Of a DNA stretch of 64,000 nt, positions 33,896-43,492 are shown piece by piece. How positions within the stretch are numbered: the first letter of the stretch is position 1; each line of letters opens with the position of its first letter. The DNA is from Niveispirillum sp048066115 (GTDB lineage Bacteria > Pseudomonadota > Alphaproteobacteria > Azospirillales > Azospirillaceae). The stretch lies in contig NZ_JBLTYX010000008.1 of assembly GCF_048066115.1 (NCBI RefSeq), forward strand, positions 124,001 through 188,000. Reading direction: 5' to 3'. The notes under the pieces are model-generated. The model made no database searches, had not been told where the DNA came from, and worked only from the letters and a program-made list of their open reading frames with translations. Made by a program: the position numbers and the translations under genes.

Positions 33896-36541
33896 TTGTT
33901 GCACCAGAACAGCCATGTCCCGGCCCGTCCGGGCAGGAGCGATGTCGCGCGGTCCCTGTCCGCCCGCCTTGCCGGATCGATCGCCGCCATCACCCTGCTG
34001 GCCCTGGCCGGGGTGCCCCAGGCATCGGCCTGCGATACGCCGGTCAGCGCTTGCGCGACGGGCAAGTCGGGCAGCCTGGGGCTGATCCGGTTGGGCCGGC
34101 CGCTGCCCGTCTATGTCGATGCATCCGCCGACCCGGCGGTGAAGCACGCCGTCCGTTCCTTGCGCGCTGATCTGGGCCGCGTGGCGGGGCAGGAGGCGGC
34201 TTCGCTGTCGGCTTTGTCCGACGCGGATGGCTCGGTCATCATCGTCGGCGTCCTGGGTGCCAGTCCGGTGATCGACGCGCTGGTGCGCGACGGCAAGCTG
34301 AAAACCGATGATCTGGCCGGGCAGTGGGAGGGGTACCGGCAGGTTGTGGTGGAGCAGCCCGCTGCCAATATCCCTCGCGCCCTGGTCATTGTCGGGTCCG
34401 ACCGGCGCGGCGCGGTGTTCGGCGCCTATGACCTGTCGGAACGGATCGGGGTGTCCCCCTGGGTCTGGTGGGCCGATGTGCCGGTGGTGCAGAAGCGCGA
34501 ACTGTATCTGGTGGCGGGGTCGCGGAGCGATCATCCGCGCGTGAAATATCGCGGCATCTTCATCAATGACGAGGATCCTGCCTTCAGCGGTTGGGCCAAG
34601 GCGAAGTTCGGCGGCATCAATGCCGACCTTTATGGCCATGTCTTCGAACTGTTGCTGCGGTTGAAGGCCAATTACCTCTGGCCCGCCATGTGGGCGCCCA
34701 AGGCCTTCAACGATGACGATCCGCGCAACATGGCGCTGGCCGATGAAATGGGCGTGGTCATGGGTACCTCCCATCACGAGCCGATGACCCGCGCCCAGCA
34801 TGAATGGCACCGCAACAAGGATCAGGGCATTACCGGTGGTCGCTGGGACTATGCCGCCAATGCCGACAATCTGCGCGCCTTTTGGCGCGGCGGCATTGAA
34901 CGCATGATGTCGAAGGGCGATGGCAAGGGCTATGAAAGCCTGATCACCGTCGGCATGCGCGGCGACGGGGACGAACCGATGTCGGAGGACACGGCCACCC
35001 GCCTGCTGGAAACAATCGTTGCCGACCAGCGCAAGATCATCGCCGATGTGACGGGCAAGCCGCCCGAACAGACGCCGCAGCTTTGGGCGTTGTATAAGGA
35101 GGTGCAGGATTATTACGACCATGGCATGCGGGTGCCTGACGACGTGACCCTGTTGTTCGCCGACGATAATTGGGGGCAGATCCGCCGCCTGCCCGTGGCG
35201 GGACGGGACCCGCTGGACCGGGCCGGCGGCTACGGTGTTTATTACCATTTCGACTATGTCGGCGCTCCGCGAAACTATAAGTGGCTGAACACCAACCAGA
35301 TCGCCAAGGTTTGGCAACAGATGGACCTGGCCTATGAAAGCGGGGCGCGGAATATCTGGATCGTGAATGTCGGCGATATCAAGCCGGTGGAATATCCGCT
35401 GGAATTCTTTATGGATATGGCCTGGAACCCGGTGGCGATGACGCCGGCTGCCCTGGCATCCTGGCCTGCGCAATGGGCGGCACAGACCTTCGGCGCGGAT
35501 GTCGCCAAGGATATCGCGGAGGTGGTGGAGACCTATGGCACCTATTCCGCACGCCGCAAGCCGGAACTGATCGATCAGGACAGTTTCCCGCTTGGCGAGG
35601 GAATGGGACCGGTGCTGGATGGTGGCCCGTTCGGGCAAATGATCGATGATTGGCGGACCTTGGTGGCGAAGGTCGGGAAGATCAAGGCACGGCTACGCCC
35701 CGACCAGCATGACGCCTATTTCCAGCTTGTCGAACATCCGGTACTGGCGCTGTCCAACCTCTATGAGATGTATTACGCGGCAGCCTGGAACAAGCGGCTG
35801 ATGATGCGCAACGACCCGCGCGCCGATTACTTCGCCAATGAGGTGGAGCGTACCTTCAAGCGCGATGCCGATCTGACGGCGGAATACCACGCACTGAACG
35901 GCGGCAAATGGAACGGCATGATGAACCAGGTCCATATGAGCTATGTGATCTGGCAGACGCCGACGCGACAATCCATGCCCAGCATCAGCCGTGTGTCGGC
36001 CGATACTCCCCCGGACCGGCTGGCCGCCCAGATCAAGTTCGCGCAGCCTGAGCGCAGCGACCCGCGTACCATCATCCTGCCGGCCGCGAAGTTCGACCGG
36101 GCGGTGGGGGGCAGGGGCCTGACCTGGACGGTCCTGTCCAACCTGGGCCAGGGTGATGCCGTCCTGGCGTTGCCGCAGGGAAGACCATCGACGGGCGCGG
36201 ATGATGGCGTGCGGCTGGAATATGCCGTCACCCTGCCGGAGGCCGGTACCGCGCATGTGGCGCTGCGTCTGGCCCCGACGCTGGACACGCGTGGGGGGCA
36301 GGGCATCCGCATCGGTGTGTCCATCGATGACGGCCCCGTGCAGATGGTCACCTCCCACCTGATCCCGACACCCGGTGCGGTCACCATGCCGGAACAGGCG
36401 GCCTGGGTGGAGGCGGTGAAGAACCATGCCCATACGGTGGAAACCAGCTTCCCTAGTATCAAGGCCGGGCGCCATACGGTCAAACTCTGGCGCATTGATG
36501 ACAATGCCGTGCTGGAAAAGCTGACGGTCAGCCTGCGCTGA
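33896..36541 (+). CDS. Glycoside hydrolase family 115 alpha-glucuronidase, exported
   Basis: About 881 residues. A hydrophobic leader ending VPQASAC suggests export, possibly as a lipoprotein-like precursor. The GH115 signature region is clear: WWADVPVVQKRELYL, RVKYRGIFINDEDPAFSGWA, ADLYGHVFELLLRLKANYLWPAMW, VVMGTSHHEPM and FADDNWGQIRRLP. A C-terminal beta-rich domain follows. GH115 enzymes remove (4-O-methyl)-D-glucuronic acid from xylan and its oligomers. The start is uncertain: TTG 33896 lies 5 bases after AGAGGAAA; TTG 33878 is also in frame. It heads the run GH115-ExuT-GH43. Confidence 0.92.
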   Translation: MLHQNSHVPARPGRSDVARSLSARLAGSIAAITLLALAGVPQASACDTPVSACATGKSGSLGLIRLGRPLPVYVDASADPAVKHAVRSLRADLGRVAGQEAASLSALSDADGSVIIVGVLGASPVIDALVRDGKLKTDDLAGQWEGYRQVVVEQPAANIPRALVIVGSDRRGAVFGAYDLSERIGVSPWVWWADVPVVQKRELYLVAGSRSDHPRVKYRGIFINDEDPAFSGWAKAKFGGINADLYGHVFELLLRLKANYLWPAMWAPKAFNDDDPRNMALADEMGVVMGTSHHEPMTRAQHEWHRNKDQGITGGRWDYAANADNLRAFWRGGIERMMSKGDGKGYESLITVGMRGDGDEPMSEDTATRLLETIVADQRKIIADVTGKPPEQTPQLWALYKEVQDYYDHGMRVPDDVTLLFADDNWGQIRRLPVAGRDPLDRAGGYGVYYHFDYVGAPRNYKWLNTNQIAKVWQQMDLAYESGARNIWIVNVGDIKPVEYPLEFFMDMAWNPVAMTPAALASWPAQWAAQTFGADVAKDIAEVVETYGTYSARRKPELIDQDSFPLGEGMGPVLDGGPFGQMIDDWRTLVAKVGKIKARLRPDQHDAYFQLVEHPVLALSNLYEMYYAAAWNKRLMMRNDPRADYFANEVERTFKRDADLTAEYHALNGGKWNGMMNQVHMSYVIWQTPTRQSMPSISRVSADTPPDRLAAQIKFAQPERSDPRTIILPAAKFDRAVGGRGLTWTVLSNLGQGDAVLALPQGRPSTGADDGVRLEYAVTLPEAGTAHVALRLAPTLDTRGGQGIRIGVSIDDGPVQMVTSHLIPTPGAVTMPEQAAWVEAVKNHAHTVETSFPSIKAGRHTVKLWRIDDNAVLEKLTVSLR

Positions 36542-36554
36542 GGGGGGCCATCCT

Positions 36555-37817
36555 ATGGGCTCTAGAAAGATCAAGGCGCTGCGCTGGTGGATGATCGGAT
36601 TGATCATGCTGGGCGCGGTGATCAATTACCTGACCCGCGCCACCCTGGGCGTCGCCGCCCCGACGGTGCTGGCCGATCTGGACATCACGACGCAGGAATA
36701 TGGCTGGATCACCGGCGCCTTCCAGTTGGGCGTGATGATGCAGCCGCTTTGCGGCTATGTGCTGGACGTGATCGGGCTGAAGATGGGGTTCGCCATCTTC
36801 GCCACCGCCTGGTCGCTGCTGACCATCGCGCATGGGTTGGCCCATAATTGGCCCATGCTGGCGGGTCTGCGAGGCCTGCTGGGCATTGCCGAGGGGTCGG
36901 CCAATCCCGCCGGCATGAAGGCCGTGTCGGAATGGTTTCCGGCGCGCGAGCGGGGCCATGCCGGCGGGGTCTATAATATCGGTGCCTCGGTGGGGTCGAT
37001 GCTGGCCCCGCCCCTGGTGGCCTGGGCCATCCTGTTCTGGAACTGGCAGATGGCCTTCGTCATGGCCGGTGCGCTGGGGTTGGTCTGGGTGGCGGCCTGG
37101 TTGAAATTCTATCAGTCGCCTTCCAACCATCCCGCCCTGTCGGATGTGGAGCGCGCCCATATCGCGGCGGGCCAGGAAACCCATCTGACCGGCGACGGCA
37201 CCAGGCCGTCGATCTGGCAGCTGGCCAAACAGCGCAATTTCTGGGGCATCGCCCTGCCGCGCTTTTTGGCCGATCCGACCTGGGGCACCTTGGCCTTCTG
37301 GGTGCCGCTCTATCTCACCACGGTGCGCGGTTTCGATCTGGCGGCCATCGCCATGTTCGCCTGGCTGCCCTTCGTGGCGGCCGATCTGGGCTGCCTGTTC
37401 GGGCCGACCATCGCCAGCTTCCTGCACCGGCGTGGTGTCGGCCTGCTGAACGCCCGGCGCTGGGCCTTCACGGTGGGGGCGCTGATGATGACGGGTATGG
37501 CCTTCGTGGGACGGGTGGAAAGCCCCTATCTGGCCATTGCCCTGCTGTGCCTGGGCGGTTTCGCGCACCAGACGCTGTCGGTCACCGTGATCACGCTCTC
37601 CTCCGACCTGTTCCGCCGCAACGAGGTGGCGACGGTGGCCGGCATGGCGGGGACCATGGGCAATCTGGGGGTCCTGATCTTCTCCCTGCTGATCGGTGGC
37701 TTGGTGGCGACAGTGGGCTATGATCCCTTCTTCCTGGCGCTGGGCGTGCTGGATATCCTGGGCGCTGTGCTGCTCTGGGTGCTGGTGCGCGACCATGCAA
37801 AAACGGAGACGGCATGA
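36555..37817 (+). CDS. exuT: MFS hexuronate transporter (ExuT-like)
   Basis: A 420-residue permease with 12 predicted helices. It begins 13 bases after GH115 and overlaps GH43 by 4. Sequence features fit the anion:cation symporter/ExuT group: INYLTRATLGVAAP in helix 1, GYVLDVIGLKMGF, RGLLGIAEGSANPAGMKAVSEWFP and GGVYNIGASVGSMLAPP. It most likely imports glucuronate or aldobiouronate released outside the cytosol, which UxaC then isomerises. The exact substrate is inferred from neighbours. Confidence 0.85.
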   Translation: MGSRKIKALRWWMIGLIMLGAVINYLTRATLGVAAPTVLADLDITTQEYGWITGAFQLGVMMQPLCGYVLDVIGLKMGFAIFATAWSLLTIAHGLAHNWPMLAGLRGLLGIAEGSANPAGMKAVSEWFPARERGHAGGVYNIGASVGSMLAPPLVAWAILFWNWQMAFVMAGALGLVWVAAWLKFYQSPSNHPALSDVERAHIAAGQETHLTGDGTRPSIWQLAKQRNFWGIALPRFLADPTWGTLAFWVPLYLTTVRGFDLAAIAMFAWLPFVAADLGCLFGPTIASFLHRRGVGLLNARRWAFTVGALMMTGMAFVGRVESPYLAIALLCLGGFAHQTLSVTVITLSSDLFRRNEVATVAGMAGTMGNLGVLIFSLLIGGLVATVGYDPFFLALGVLDILGAVLLWVLVRDHAKTETA

Positions 37818-39454
37818 TCCGCAATCCCATCTTGCCCGGCTTCAATCCTGACCCGTCCATCGTCCGTGTGGGCCGCGACTATTACATCGCCACCTCGACC
37901 TTCGAATGGTTTCCCGGGGTGCAGATCCACCATTCGCGCGATCTGGTGCATTGGCGGCTGGTGGCACGGCCGCTGAACCGGCCCAGCCAGCTGAACATGT
38001 TGGGTGCGCCCGATAGCTGCGGTGTCTGGGCACCCTGCCTGACCCATGAGGATGGACGGTTTTACCTGATCTATACCGATGTGAAGCGCTATGGCCGTAC
38101 CACTGTCGGCGGGGCGTCCGGTGCCTCGCTGCGAGACTTCCACAATTACTTGGTGACGTGTGAGAGTATCGACGGCGACTGGTCCGACCCCGTCCATCTG
38201 AACAGCAGTGGCTTTGATCCGTCGCTGTTCCATGATGATGACGGGCGCAAATATCTGGTCAACATGCTGTGGGACCATCGCCCCGGCCGCAACCGCTTCG
38301 CAGGCATCGTCTGCCAGGAATATTCGCCCCAGGCGCAGGCCCTGGTCGGCGAACGCCAGCTGATCTTCAAGGGCACGGCCTTGGGCCTGACCGAGGCGCC
38401 GCATCTCTACAAGCGTGACGGCTGGTACTATCTACTGACGGCCGAAGGGGGGACCGGCTGGAACCACGCCGTGACCATGGCACGGTCGCGCAGCCTTGCC
38501 GGCGCCTATGAACTGCATCCCGACACCTACATCCTCAGCTCCCGCAACCGCCCCGATGCGCCGTTGCAGCGGGCGGGCCATGCCGATCTGGTGGACACGC
38601 CGGACGGTGAGACCTATGCCGTCTATCTCTGTGGCCGGCCGCTGCCCAACCGGGGGCGCTGCGTGTTGGGGCGGGAAACGGCGATCCAGCGCATGGTCTG
38701 GGGGGAGGATGGCTGGCTGCGCACCGTGGATGGTCAGGGCCTGCCCAGCCTGTCCACCCCGTCACCGGGCCTGCCGCCGCACACTTTCCCGAATACGCCC
38801 ATGCGTGCCGATTTCGACGGGCCCGACCTGCCCATCGATTTCCAATGGCTGCGCACCCCCTATCCGGCGGAGATTTTCAGCCTGATCGACCGTCCGGGCT
38901 GGCTGCGCCTGCATGGACGCGAAACCATCGGCAGCCAGTTCCGCCAGGCCCTGGTGGCGCGGCGGCAGCAGGCATTCTGCTATTCCGCTGCCACGCGCAT
39001 GGATTTCGAGCCCAGGCATTTCCAGCAGATGGCCGGCCTGGTCTGCTATTACGGTGGCACCAAGTTCCACTATCTCCATGTCAGCCGTGACGATACCCAT
39101 GGTCGCCATCTGCGCGTGATGTCGGCTTTGCCGGACAGCCCCCAGGCCGACGCCTTCACCGATCCGATCCCCCTGCCGCCGGGGCCTGTATATCTGCGGG
39201 CGGAGATCGATTTCGAACGGCTGCGTTTCGCCTACAGCCTGGATGGCACCGGCTGGACCTGGATGCCCCAGACATTCGATGCCAGCATCCTGTCGGACGA
39301 GGCCACCAGCCCCGGGGCCCCCAATTTCACCGGCGCCTTCATAGGCATGGCCTGCCAGGACATGTCCGGCACCGGGCTGCCAGCCGATTTCGACTGGTTC
39401 GATTATCGCGAAAGGGACTATGTCGGCGATCCGACCGACAGCACTAACACCTAG
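37814..39454 (+). CDS. Glycoside hydrolase family 43 beta-xylosidase-like enzyme
   Basis: A 546-residue protein with no signal peptide, so probably cytosolic. The five-bladed propeller carries the general-base Asp in GFNPDPSIV, the second Asp in GFDPSLFHDDDGRKYLVN and the acid Glu in LTEAPHLYKRDGWYYLLTAEGG. The C-terminal part (about 340-540) is the lectin-like sandwich of XynB-type GH43 enzymes. It should release xylose, or arabinose, from short xylo-oligosaccharides. Its start overlaps the transporter stop (ATGA), which argues that oligosaccharides also enter the cell. Confidence 0.92.
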   Translation: MIRNPILPGFNPDPSIVRVGRDYYIATSTFEWFPGVQIHHSRDLVHWRLVARPLNRPSQLNMLGAPDSCGVWAPCLTHEDGRFYLIYTDVKRYGRTTVGGASGASLRDFHNYLVTCESIDGDWSDPVHLNSSGFDPSLFHDDDGRKYLVNMLWDHRPGRNRFAGIVCQEYSPQAQALVGERQLIFKGTALGLTEAPHLYKRDGWYYLLTAEGGTGWNHAVTMARSRSLAGAYELHPDTYILSSRNRPDAPLQRAGHADLVDTPDGETYAVYLCGRPLPNRGRCVLGRETAIQRMVWGEDGWLRTVDGQGLPSLSTPSPGLPPHTFPNTPMRADFDGPDLPIDFQWLRTPYPAEIFSLIDRPGWLRLHGRETIGSQFRQALVARRQQAFCYSAATRMDFEPRHFQQMAGLVCYYGGTKFHYLHVSRDDTHGRHLRVMSALPDSPQADAFTDPIPLPPGPVYLRAEIDFERLRFAYSLDGTGWTWMPQTFDASILSDEATSPGAPNFTGAFIGMACQDMSGTGLPADFDWFDYRERDYVGDPTDSTNT

Positions 39455-39524
39455 ATATGATTCCCCTTCATCGCGTCCGCGTGCCAGCATAGGTCCTCAC
39501 ATCCGCCCTTGGAAGGATGCACAG

Positions 39525-39914
39525 GTGTCCGTACCCCTGCTTGTCTCCGTTATCGATGATGATCCGTCGCTGAGCGCGGCGCTGGTGGGCCTGTTGCGCT
39601 CATTCGGCTATCGCGCCACGGCCCATGGATCGGCGGAGGATTTCCTGGCCAGCGCCGATCTGGGCGGGACGGACTGCGTGGTCACCGATATCCAGATGCC
39701 GGGCCTGTCGGGCATCGATTTGCGCCTGGCCCTGGCAGGGCGGCGGCCGGACCTGCCGGTGATCCTGCTGACGGCGCGCACCGAACGCCCGCTGCTGGAG
39801 CGCGCCATGGCGTCGCGGCCCTTCCGCCTGCTGCGCAAGCCGTTCGATGCCGATGAACTGGCCGGTTGCCTGGTGGAGGCCATCGGGCCGGCCGACGGGC
39901 AAGCCGCCCCATGA
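39525..39914 (+). CDS. Single-domain response regulator (FixJ-type receiver)
   Basis: A 129-residue receiver domain without an output domain. VIDDDPS carries the acidic pair, CVVTDIQMPG the phospho-accepting Asp, LLTA the switch Thr, and LLRKPFD the Lys. A GTG start follows GGAAGG. It overlaps the histidine kinase start by 4 bases (ATGA), so the two are coupled. It may act as a phosphate sink or as a feedback element between the kinase and the FixJ-like regulator downstream. Confidence 0.9.
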   Translation: MSVPLLVSVIDDDPSLSAALVGLLRSFGYRATAHGSAEDFLASADLGGTDCVVTDIQMPGLSGIDLRLALAGRRPDLPVILLTARTERPLLERAMASRPFRLLRKPFDADELAGCLVEAIGPADGQAAP

Positions 39915-41971
39915 ATGACGACATCGCCGATCTGGTATCGGAAAGCCTGATCGTCCGTGATCTGACGGGCCACATCACCCTGTGGAACCGCGCATCGGAG
40001 AAGCTCTATGGCTGGCGGCGGGCCGACGCGCTGGGCCGCGACCTGAACGACCTGCTGGTCACCCGCCACCTGTTCCCCATCGCCGATATCGAAGCCAAGG
40101 TATTGCAGACGGGTGCGTGGGAAGGGGAGGTGGGCCGCCACGCCGCCGACGGCACGGAGCGCAAGATCGAACTGCGCTGGACCCTGCGCCGTGACGAGGC
40201 CGGCAATCCCCACGACATCGTGGAGACGGGCCGCGACATCACCGCCCTGTCGGCACTGGAACAGGATGCGCGGCTGGCCGCCCACCGCTACCGCAACCTG
40301 TTCCAGGCCATGGCGGCGGGTTTCTGGGAGATGGATTTCAGCCGCGTGCGCATGATGATCGGCGACCTGATGGCTGCCGGCGTCAGTGATTTCCCCCGCC
40401 ACATGGCGGAAAACCCCGGCTGGATCGTCGAGGCGATGCGGGCCGTGCGTGTCATCGACGTCAATGACAAGGCCGTCTCCCTGTTCGGTGCGACCAGCCG
40501 GGAAGAGATCGTGGGTGGCCATGTCGCCTGGTGCTTCCCGCCGCCCAGCCGCCGGGTCTTCGCCGAAAGCCTGATCGCCGCCGCCCGGCGTCAGGATCGA
40601 TACGCCACCGAAACCACCCTGACCCGTCTGGATGGCAGCCCCGTCGACGTGCTGTTCACCGTCTGCTGGCCGGAGGAGCACAAGGGCAGGGGCCATGTGC
40701 TGGTCGGCGTCATCGACATCACCGAGCGCAAACAGGCGGAGGAGGAGACGCGGCGCAGCGAGCGGCGGTACCGCGAACTGTTCGACAATATGCCCGTCGC
40801 CCTGGGCCAGCTGGACCTGCGCTACATGAACAGCCAACTGCGGGCCCTGGTCGGTGACGGCCGTCCCCTGCCGCGCAGCGAGGCCGATATCGACCTGGAT
40901 TTCATCCGCGACATCCTGCGCAACACACAGACGATCGAGGTGAACCCCCAGGCCGTACGCCTGTTTCGCGCCAACGAACGCGAGGAGATGCTGATCCCCA
41001 TCGAACGGTTCTGGCGCACAAGGCCGGAAACCGTGCGCCGAACCGTGCTGGCCCGCCTGCGCGGGGAGCCCGGATATTCGGAGGAAACACAGGTCGATGC
41101 GCTGGACGGCACGCCGATCGACGTCCTCTATACCGTGGCCTTTCCGGCTGCCACCTGGGAACGCGGCACCAACATCGTGGCCTTCGTCGATATCGGCGAC
41201 CGCGTGGCCGCACTGGCCAAGGTGGAACAGATGCAGACGGAGCTGGCCCATGCCGGCCGCGTCGCCATGCTGGGCGAACTGGCCGCCTCCATCGCGCATG
41301 AGGTGAACCAGCCGCTGGCGGCGATCAGCGCCAGCGGTTCCGCCTGCCTGCGCTGGCTGGCGCGCCCGGAACCCGACCTTGCGGAGGTGCGGGAACTGGC
41401 GGGAAGGGTGGTGTCGGATGCGCAGCGCGCCGCCGGCATCATCGCCCGGGTGCGCGACATGGCCGCCAACCGCCGTGCCGACCATGTGCCCGTCAGCCTG
41501 AACGATGTGGTGGAGGAGGCGACGCGCTTCCTGAAGCATGAATTTCAGGCGCGGCAGGTGGAACTGCATTTCGATCCCGCCCCCGGCCCGGCCCTGGTCG
41601 CCGCCGACCGTATCCAGGTGCAGCAGGTGATCGTCAATCTGGCCGTCAATGCCATGCAGGCCATGGCCGAGGCGGCCACACCCGAACAGCGCCTGTCCAT
41701 CACCGTGGCCCCCACGGATGCGGACCGCCTGTGCGTGATCGTGGAGGATAACGGCCCCGGCCTGACCCCTTCGGTCATCCCCCGCCTGTTCGACAGTTTC
41801 TTCACCACCAAGCGCGATGGGCTGGGCATCGGCCTGGCCGTCTGCCGTTCCATCATCGAGGCGCATGGCGGCGGCATCGAAGCCGAAAACCGCGCCGACG
41901 GACCCGGTGCACGGTTCTGCTTCACCCTGCCCGCCCTGGTTGAGGGGGACGTACTTAAGAAGGGGGGGTGA
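39911..41971 (+). CDS. Cytosolic PAS-domain sensor histidine kinase (FixL-like architecture)
   Basis: A 686-residue kinase with no membrane segment. Three PAS-like modules come first (about 15-120; about 120-285, beginning YRNLFQAM; about 285-440, beginning YRELFDNM). HisKA follows with His463 in IAHEVNQPLAA, then HATPase with EDNGPGLTPS and DGLGIGLAVCRS. The HEVNQPLAA box and catalytic domain are of the FixL/TodS type that pairs with FixJ-like regulators. The second and third PAS modules resemble each other and probably arose by duplication. No haem-binding FixL pattern can be confirmed, so the ligand is unknown. Confidence 0.92.
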   Translation: MNDDIADLVSESLIVRDLTGHITLWNRASEKLYGWRRADALGRDLNDLLVTRHLFPIADIEAKVLQTGAWEGEVGRHAADGTERKIELRWTLRRDEAGNPHDIVETGRDITALSALEQDARLAAHRYRNLFQAMAAGFWEMDFSRVRMMIGDLMAAGVSDFPRHMAENPGWIVEAMRAVRVIDVNDKAVSLFGATSREEIVGGHVAWCFPPPSRRVFAESLIAAARRQDRYATETTLTRLDGSPVDVLFTVCWPEEHKGRGHVLVGVIDITERKQAEEETRRSERRYRELFDNMPVALGQLDLRYMNSQLRALVGDGRPLPRSEADIDLDFIRDILRNTQTIEVNPQAVRLFRANEREEMLIPIERFWRTRPETVRRTVLARLRGEPGYSEETQVDALDGTPIDVLYTVAFPAATWERGTNIVAFVDIGDRVAALAKVEQMQTELAHAGRVAMLGELAASIAHEVNQPLAAISASGSACLRWLARPEPDLAEVRELAGRVVSDAQRAAGIIARVRDMAANRRADHVPVSLNDVVEEATRFLKHEFQARQVELHFDPAPGPALVAADRIQVQQVIVNLAVNAMQAMAEAATPEQRLSITVAPTDADRLCVIVEDNGPGLTPSVIPRLFDSFFTTKRDGLGIGLAVCRSIIEAHGGGIEAENRADGPGARFCFTLPALVEGDVLKKGG

Positions 41972-42047
41972 TGCCCCCCATCGCCCTTGCACCAGATGCT
42001 TCGCCAACCTAACCTTTTCCTCGCCCACCCCCCGGAGCGGCCCCGAA

Positions 42048-42698
42048 ATGTCGCCTGATTCCATCGTCCATATCATTGATGACGACGCCTCCCTGCGCCA
42101 GTCACTGGACAGCCTGTTCCGTTCCGTCGGGCTGGGCGCCATGGCGCATGAAAGCGTGCGTGGTTTCCTTGATACCGCCCGTCCGGACCTGCCGGGCTGC
42201 CTGCTGCTGGATGTGCGCATGCCGGGGATGAGCGGGCTGGATTTCCAGGCGCAGCTGCAGGGGCTGGGCATCTCCCTGCCTGTCATCATTATGACCGGTC
42301 ACGGCGACATCCCCATGTCGGTGCGGGCGATGAAGGCTGGTGCCCTGGATTTCCTGCCCAAACCGTTCCGTGAACAGGATTTGCTGGACGCTGTCTCCGC
42401 CGCCATCGAACAGGACCGCACGAAGCGGGCGGCGCGGGGTGCGGTGACGCAGCTGCGTTCCCTTTACGAAACCTTAACGCCACGGGAGCGGCAGGTGATG
42501 GCGCTGGTCACCGCCGGAAGGCTGAACAAGCAGGTGGCGGGCGATCTGAGCCTGTCGGAGATCACGGTGAAGATCCATCGCGGCTCCGCCATGCGCAAGA
42601 TGGGGGCCCGCACCCTGGCCGATCTGGTGCGCATGGCGGAAACCCTGAAGCTGGACCCGCAAGCGGTCCTGGCCCGCGCCGCCTATACGCAGGTATGA
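42048..42698 (+). CDS. FixJ/NarL-type response regulator
   Basis: A 216-residue regulator. The receiver has IIDDDAS, the phospho-accepting Asp in CLLLDVRMPGMSG, MTGHGDIPMSVRAMKAGALDFLPKPF in the style of FixJ, and a C-terminal LuxR-type helix-turn-helix (LTPRERQVMALVTAGRLNKQVAGDLSLSEITVKIHRGSAMRKM). ATG 42048 is preceded by CGGAGCGG. It follows the histidine kinase by 76 bases and is its probable partner. The hydrolase operon starting at 42797 is a candidate target. Confidence 0.92.
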   Translation: MSPDSIVHIIDDDASLRQSLDSLFRSVGLGAMAHESVRGFLDTARPDLPGCLLLDVRMPGMSGLDFQAQLQGLGISLPVIIMTGHGDIPMSVRAMKAGALDFLPKPFREQDLLDAVSAAIEQDRTKRAARGAVTQLRSLYETLTPRERQVMALVTAGRLNKQVAGDLSLSEITVKIHRGSAMRKMGARTLADLVRMAETLKLDPQAVLARAAYTQV

Positions 42699-42796
42699 GC
42701 GGCCTACATCCACGGACAATTGGTTAACGGTCTCCTAAGGCGCATCGTAGGGACACCCCGGAACAACGGGGACCCAGCGATCACCGGAGATAACCG

Positions 42797-43441
42797 ATGT
42801 CGGCGACCACCCCTATCGACAGGGCGCGGACCGCGCTGCTGTTCGTCGATCCCTATAACGACTTCCTGGCGCCGGAAGGCAAGCTCTGGCCCATGGTCTC
42901 CGCCGTGGCCACGGAGCTGGGCCTGCTGAACAACCTGCGCAAGGCGGTCGCCGCCGCGCGCGGTGCCGGCCTGCCGGTGATCATCGTGCCGCATCATCGC
43001 TGGAAGGATGGCGACCTGGATGGCTGGGACCATCCCAACCCCTATCTGGAGGGCGGGTACCGCCATCGCGTGTTCGCGGCCGGCAGTTGGGGTGGGGAAT
43101 GGTTTCCCGATTTCGCGCCGCAGCCGGGCGACATGGTGGCCACCGAACATTGGGGCTCCAGTGGCTTCGCCAACACCAACCTGGATTTCCTGCTGAAGCA
43201 GAAGGGCATTTCCCGCGTCATCCTGATCGGGCTGATCGCCAATACCTGCATCGAAAGCACCGGCCGTTACGCCGTGGAGCTTGGCTATCACACCACCCTG
43301 GTCCGCGACGCCACGGCGGCGGCCAGTCCTGAGGCCATGCGCGCCGCGCACGAGATCAACGGCCCCACCTATGCCCACGCCATCGTCACCACCGCCGAAC
43401 TGGTGGATGCGCTGGCCGGTCCGCGCATGGATTTCGGCTGA
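42797..43441 (+). CDS. Isochorismatase-fold cysteine hydrolase
   Basis: A 214-residue protein. The catalytic Asp lies in ALLFVDPYNDF, the Lys in HHRWKDGD and the nucleophile Cys in LIGLIANTCIESTGRYAVELGY. Members hydrolyse amides or isochorismate-like ethers. The next gene on the strand (51 bases on) is an alpha/beta hydrolase, followed by a membrane protein; together they look like an operon. A CGTTAACCA motif (minus strand, 42721-42729) in its promoter region recurs near the second isochorismatase gene at 58547-59110. Confidence 0.88.
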   Translation: MSATTPIDRARTALLFVDPYNDFLAPEGKLWPMVSAVATELGLLNNLRKAVAAARGAGLPVIIVPHHRWKDGDLDGWDHPNPYLEGGYRHRVFAAGSWGGEWFPDFAPQPGDMVATEHWGSSGFANTNLDFLLKQKGISRVILIGLIANTCIESTGRYAVELGYHTTLVRDATAAASPEAMRAAHEINGPTYAHAIVTTAELVDALAGPRMDFG

Positions 43442-43492
43442 CCGGAAACCATTCCGGCGTTTGAGAAACACGACAACAGAGGAGTCACGACG

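Noticed and set aside
39608..42289. 893-codon minus-strand frame across the kinase and regulators
   Set aside because: It is antisense to three genes with complete two-component motifs.
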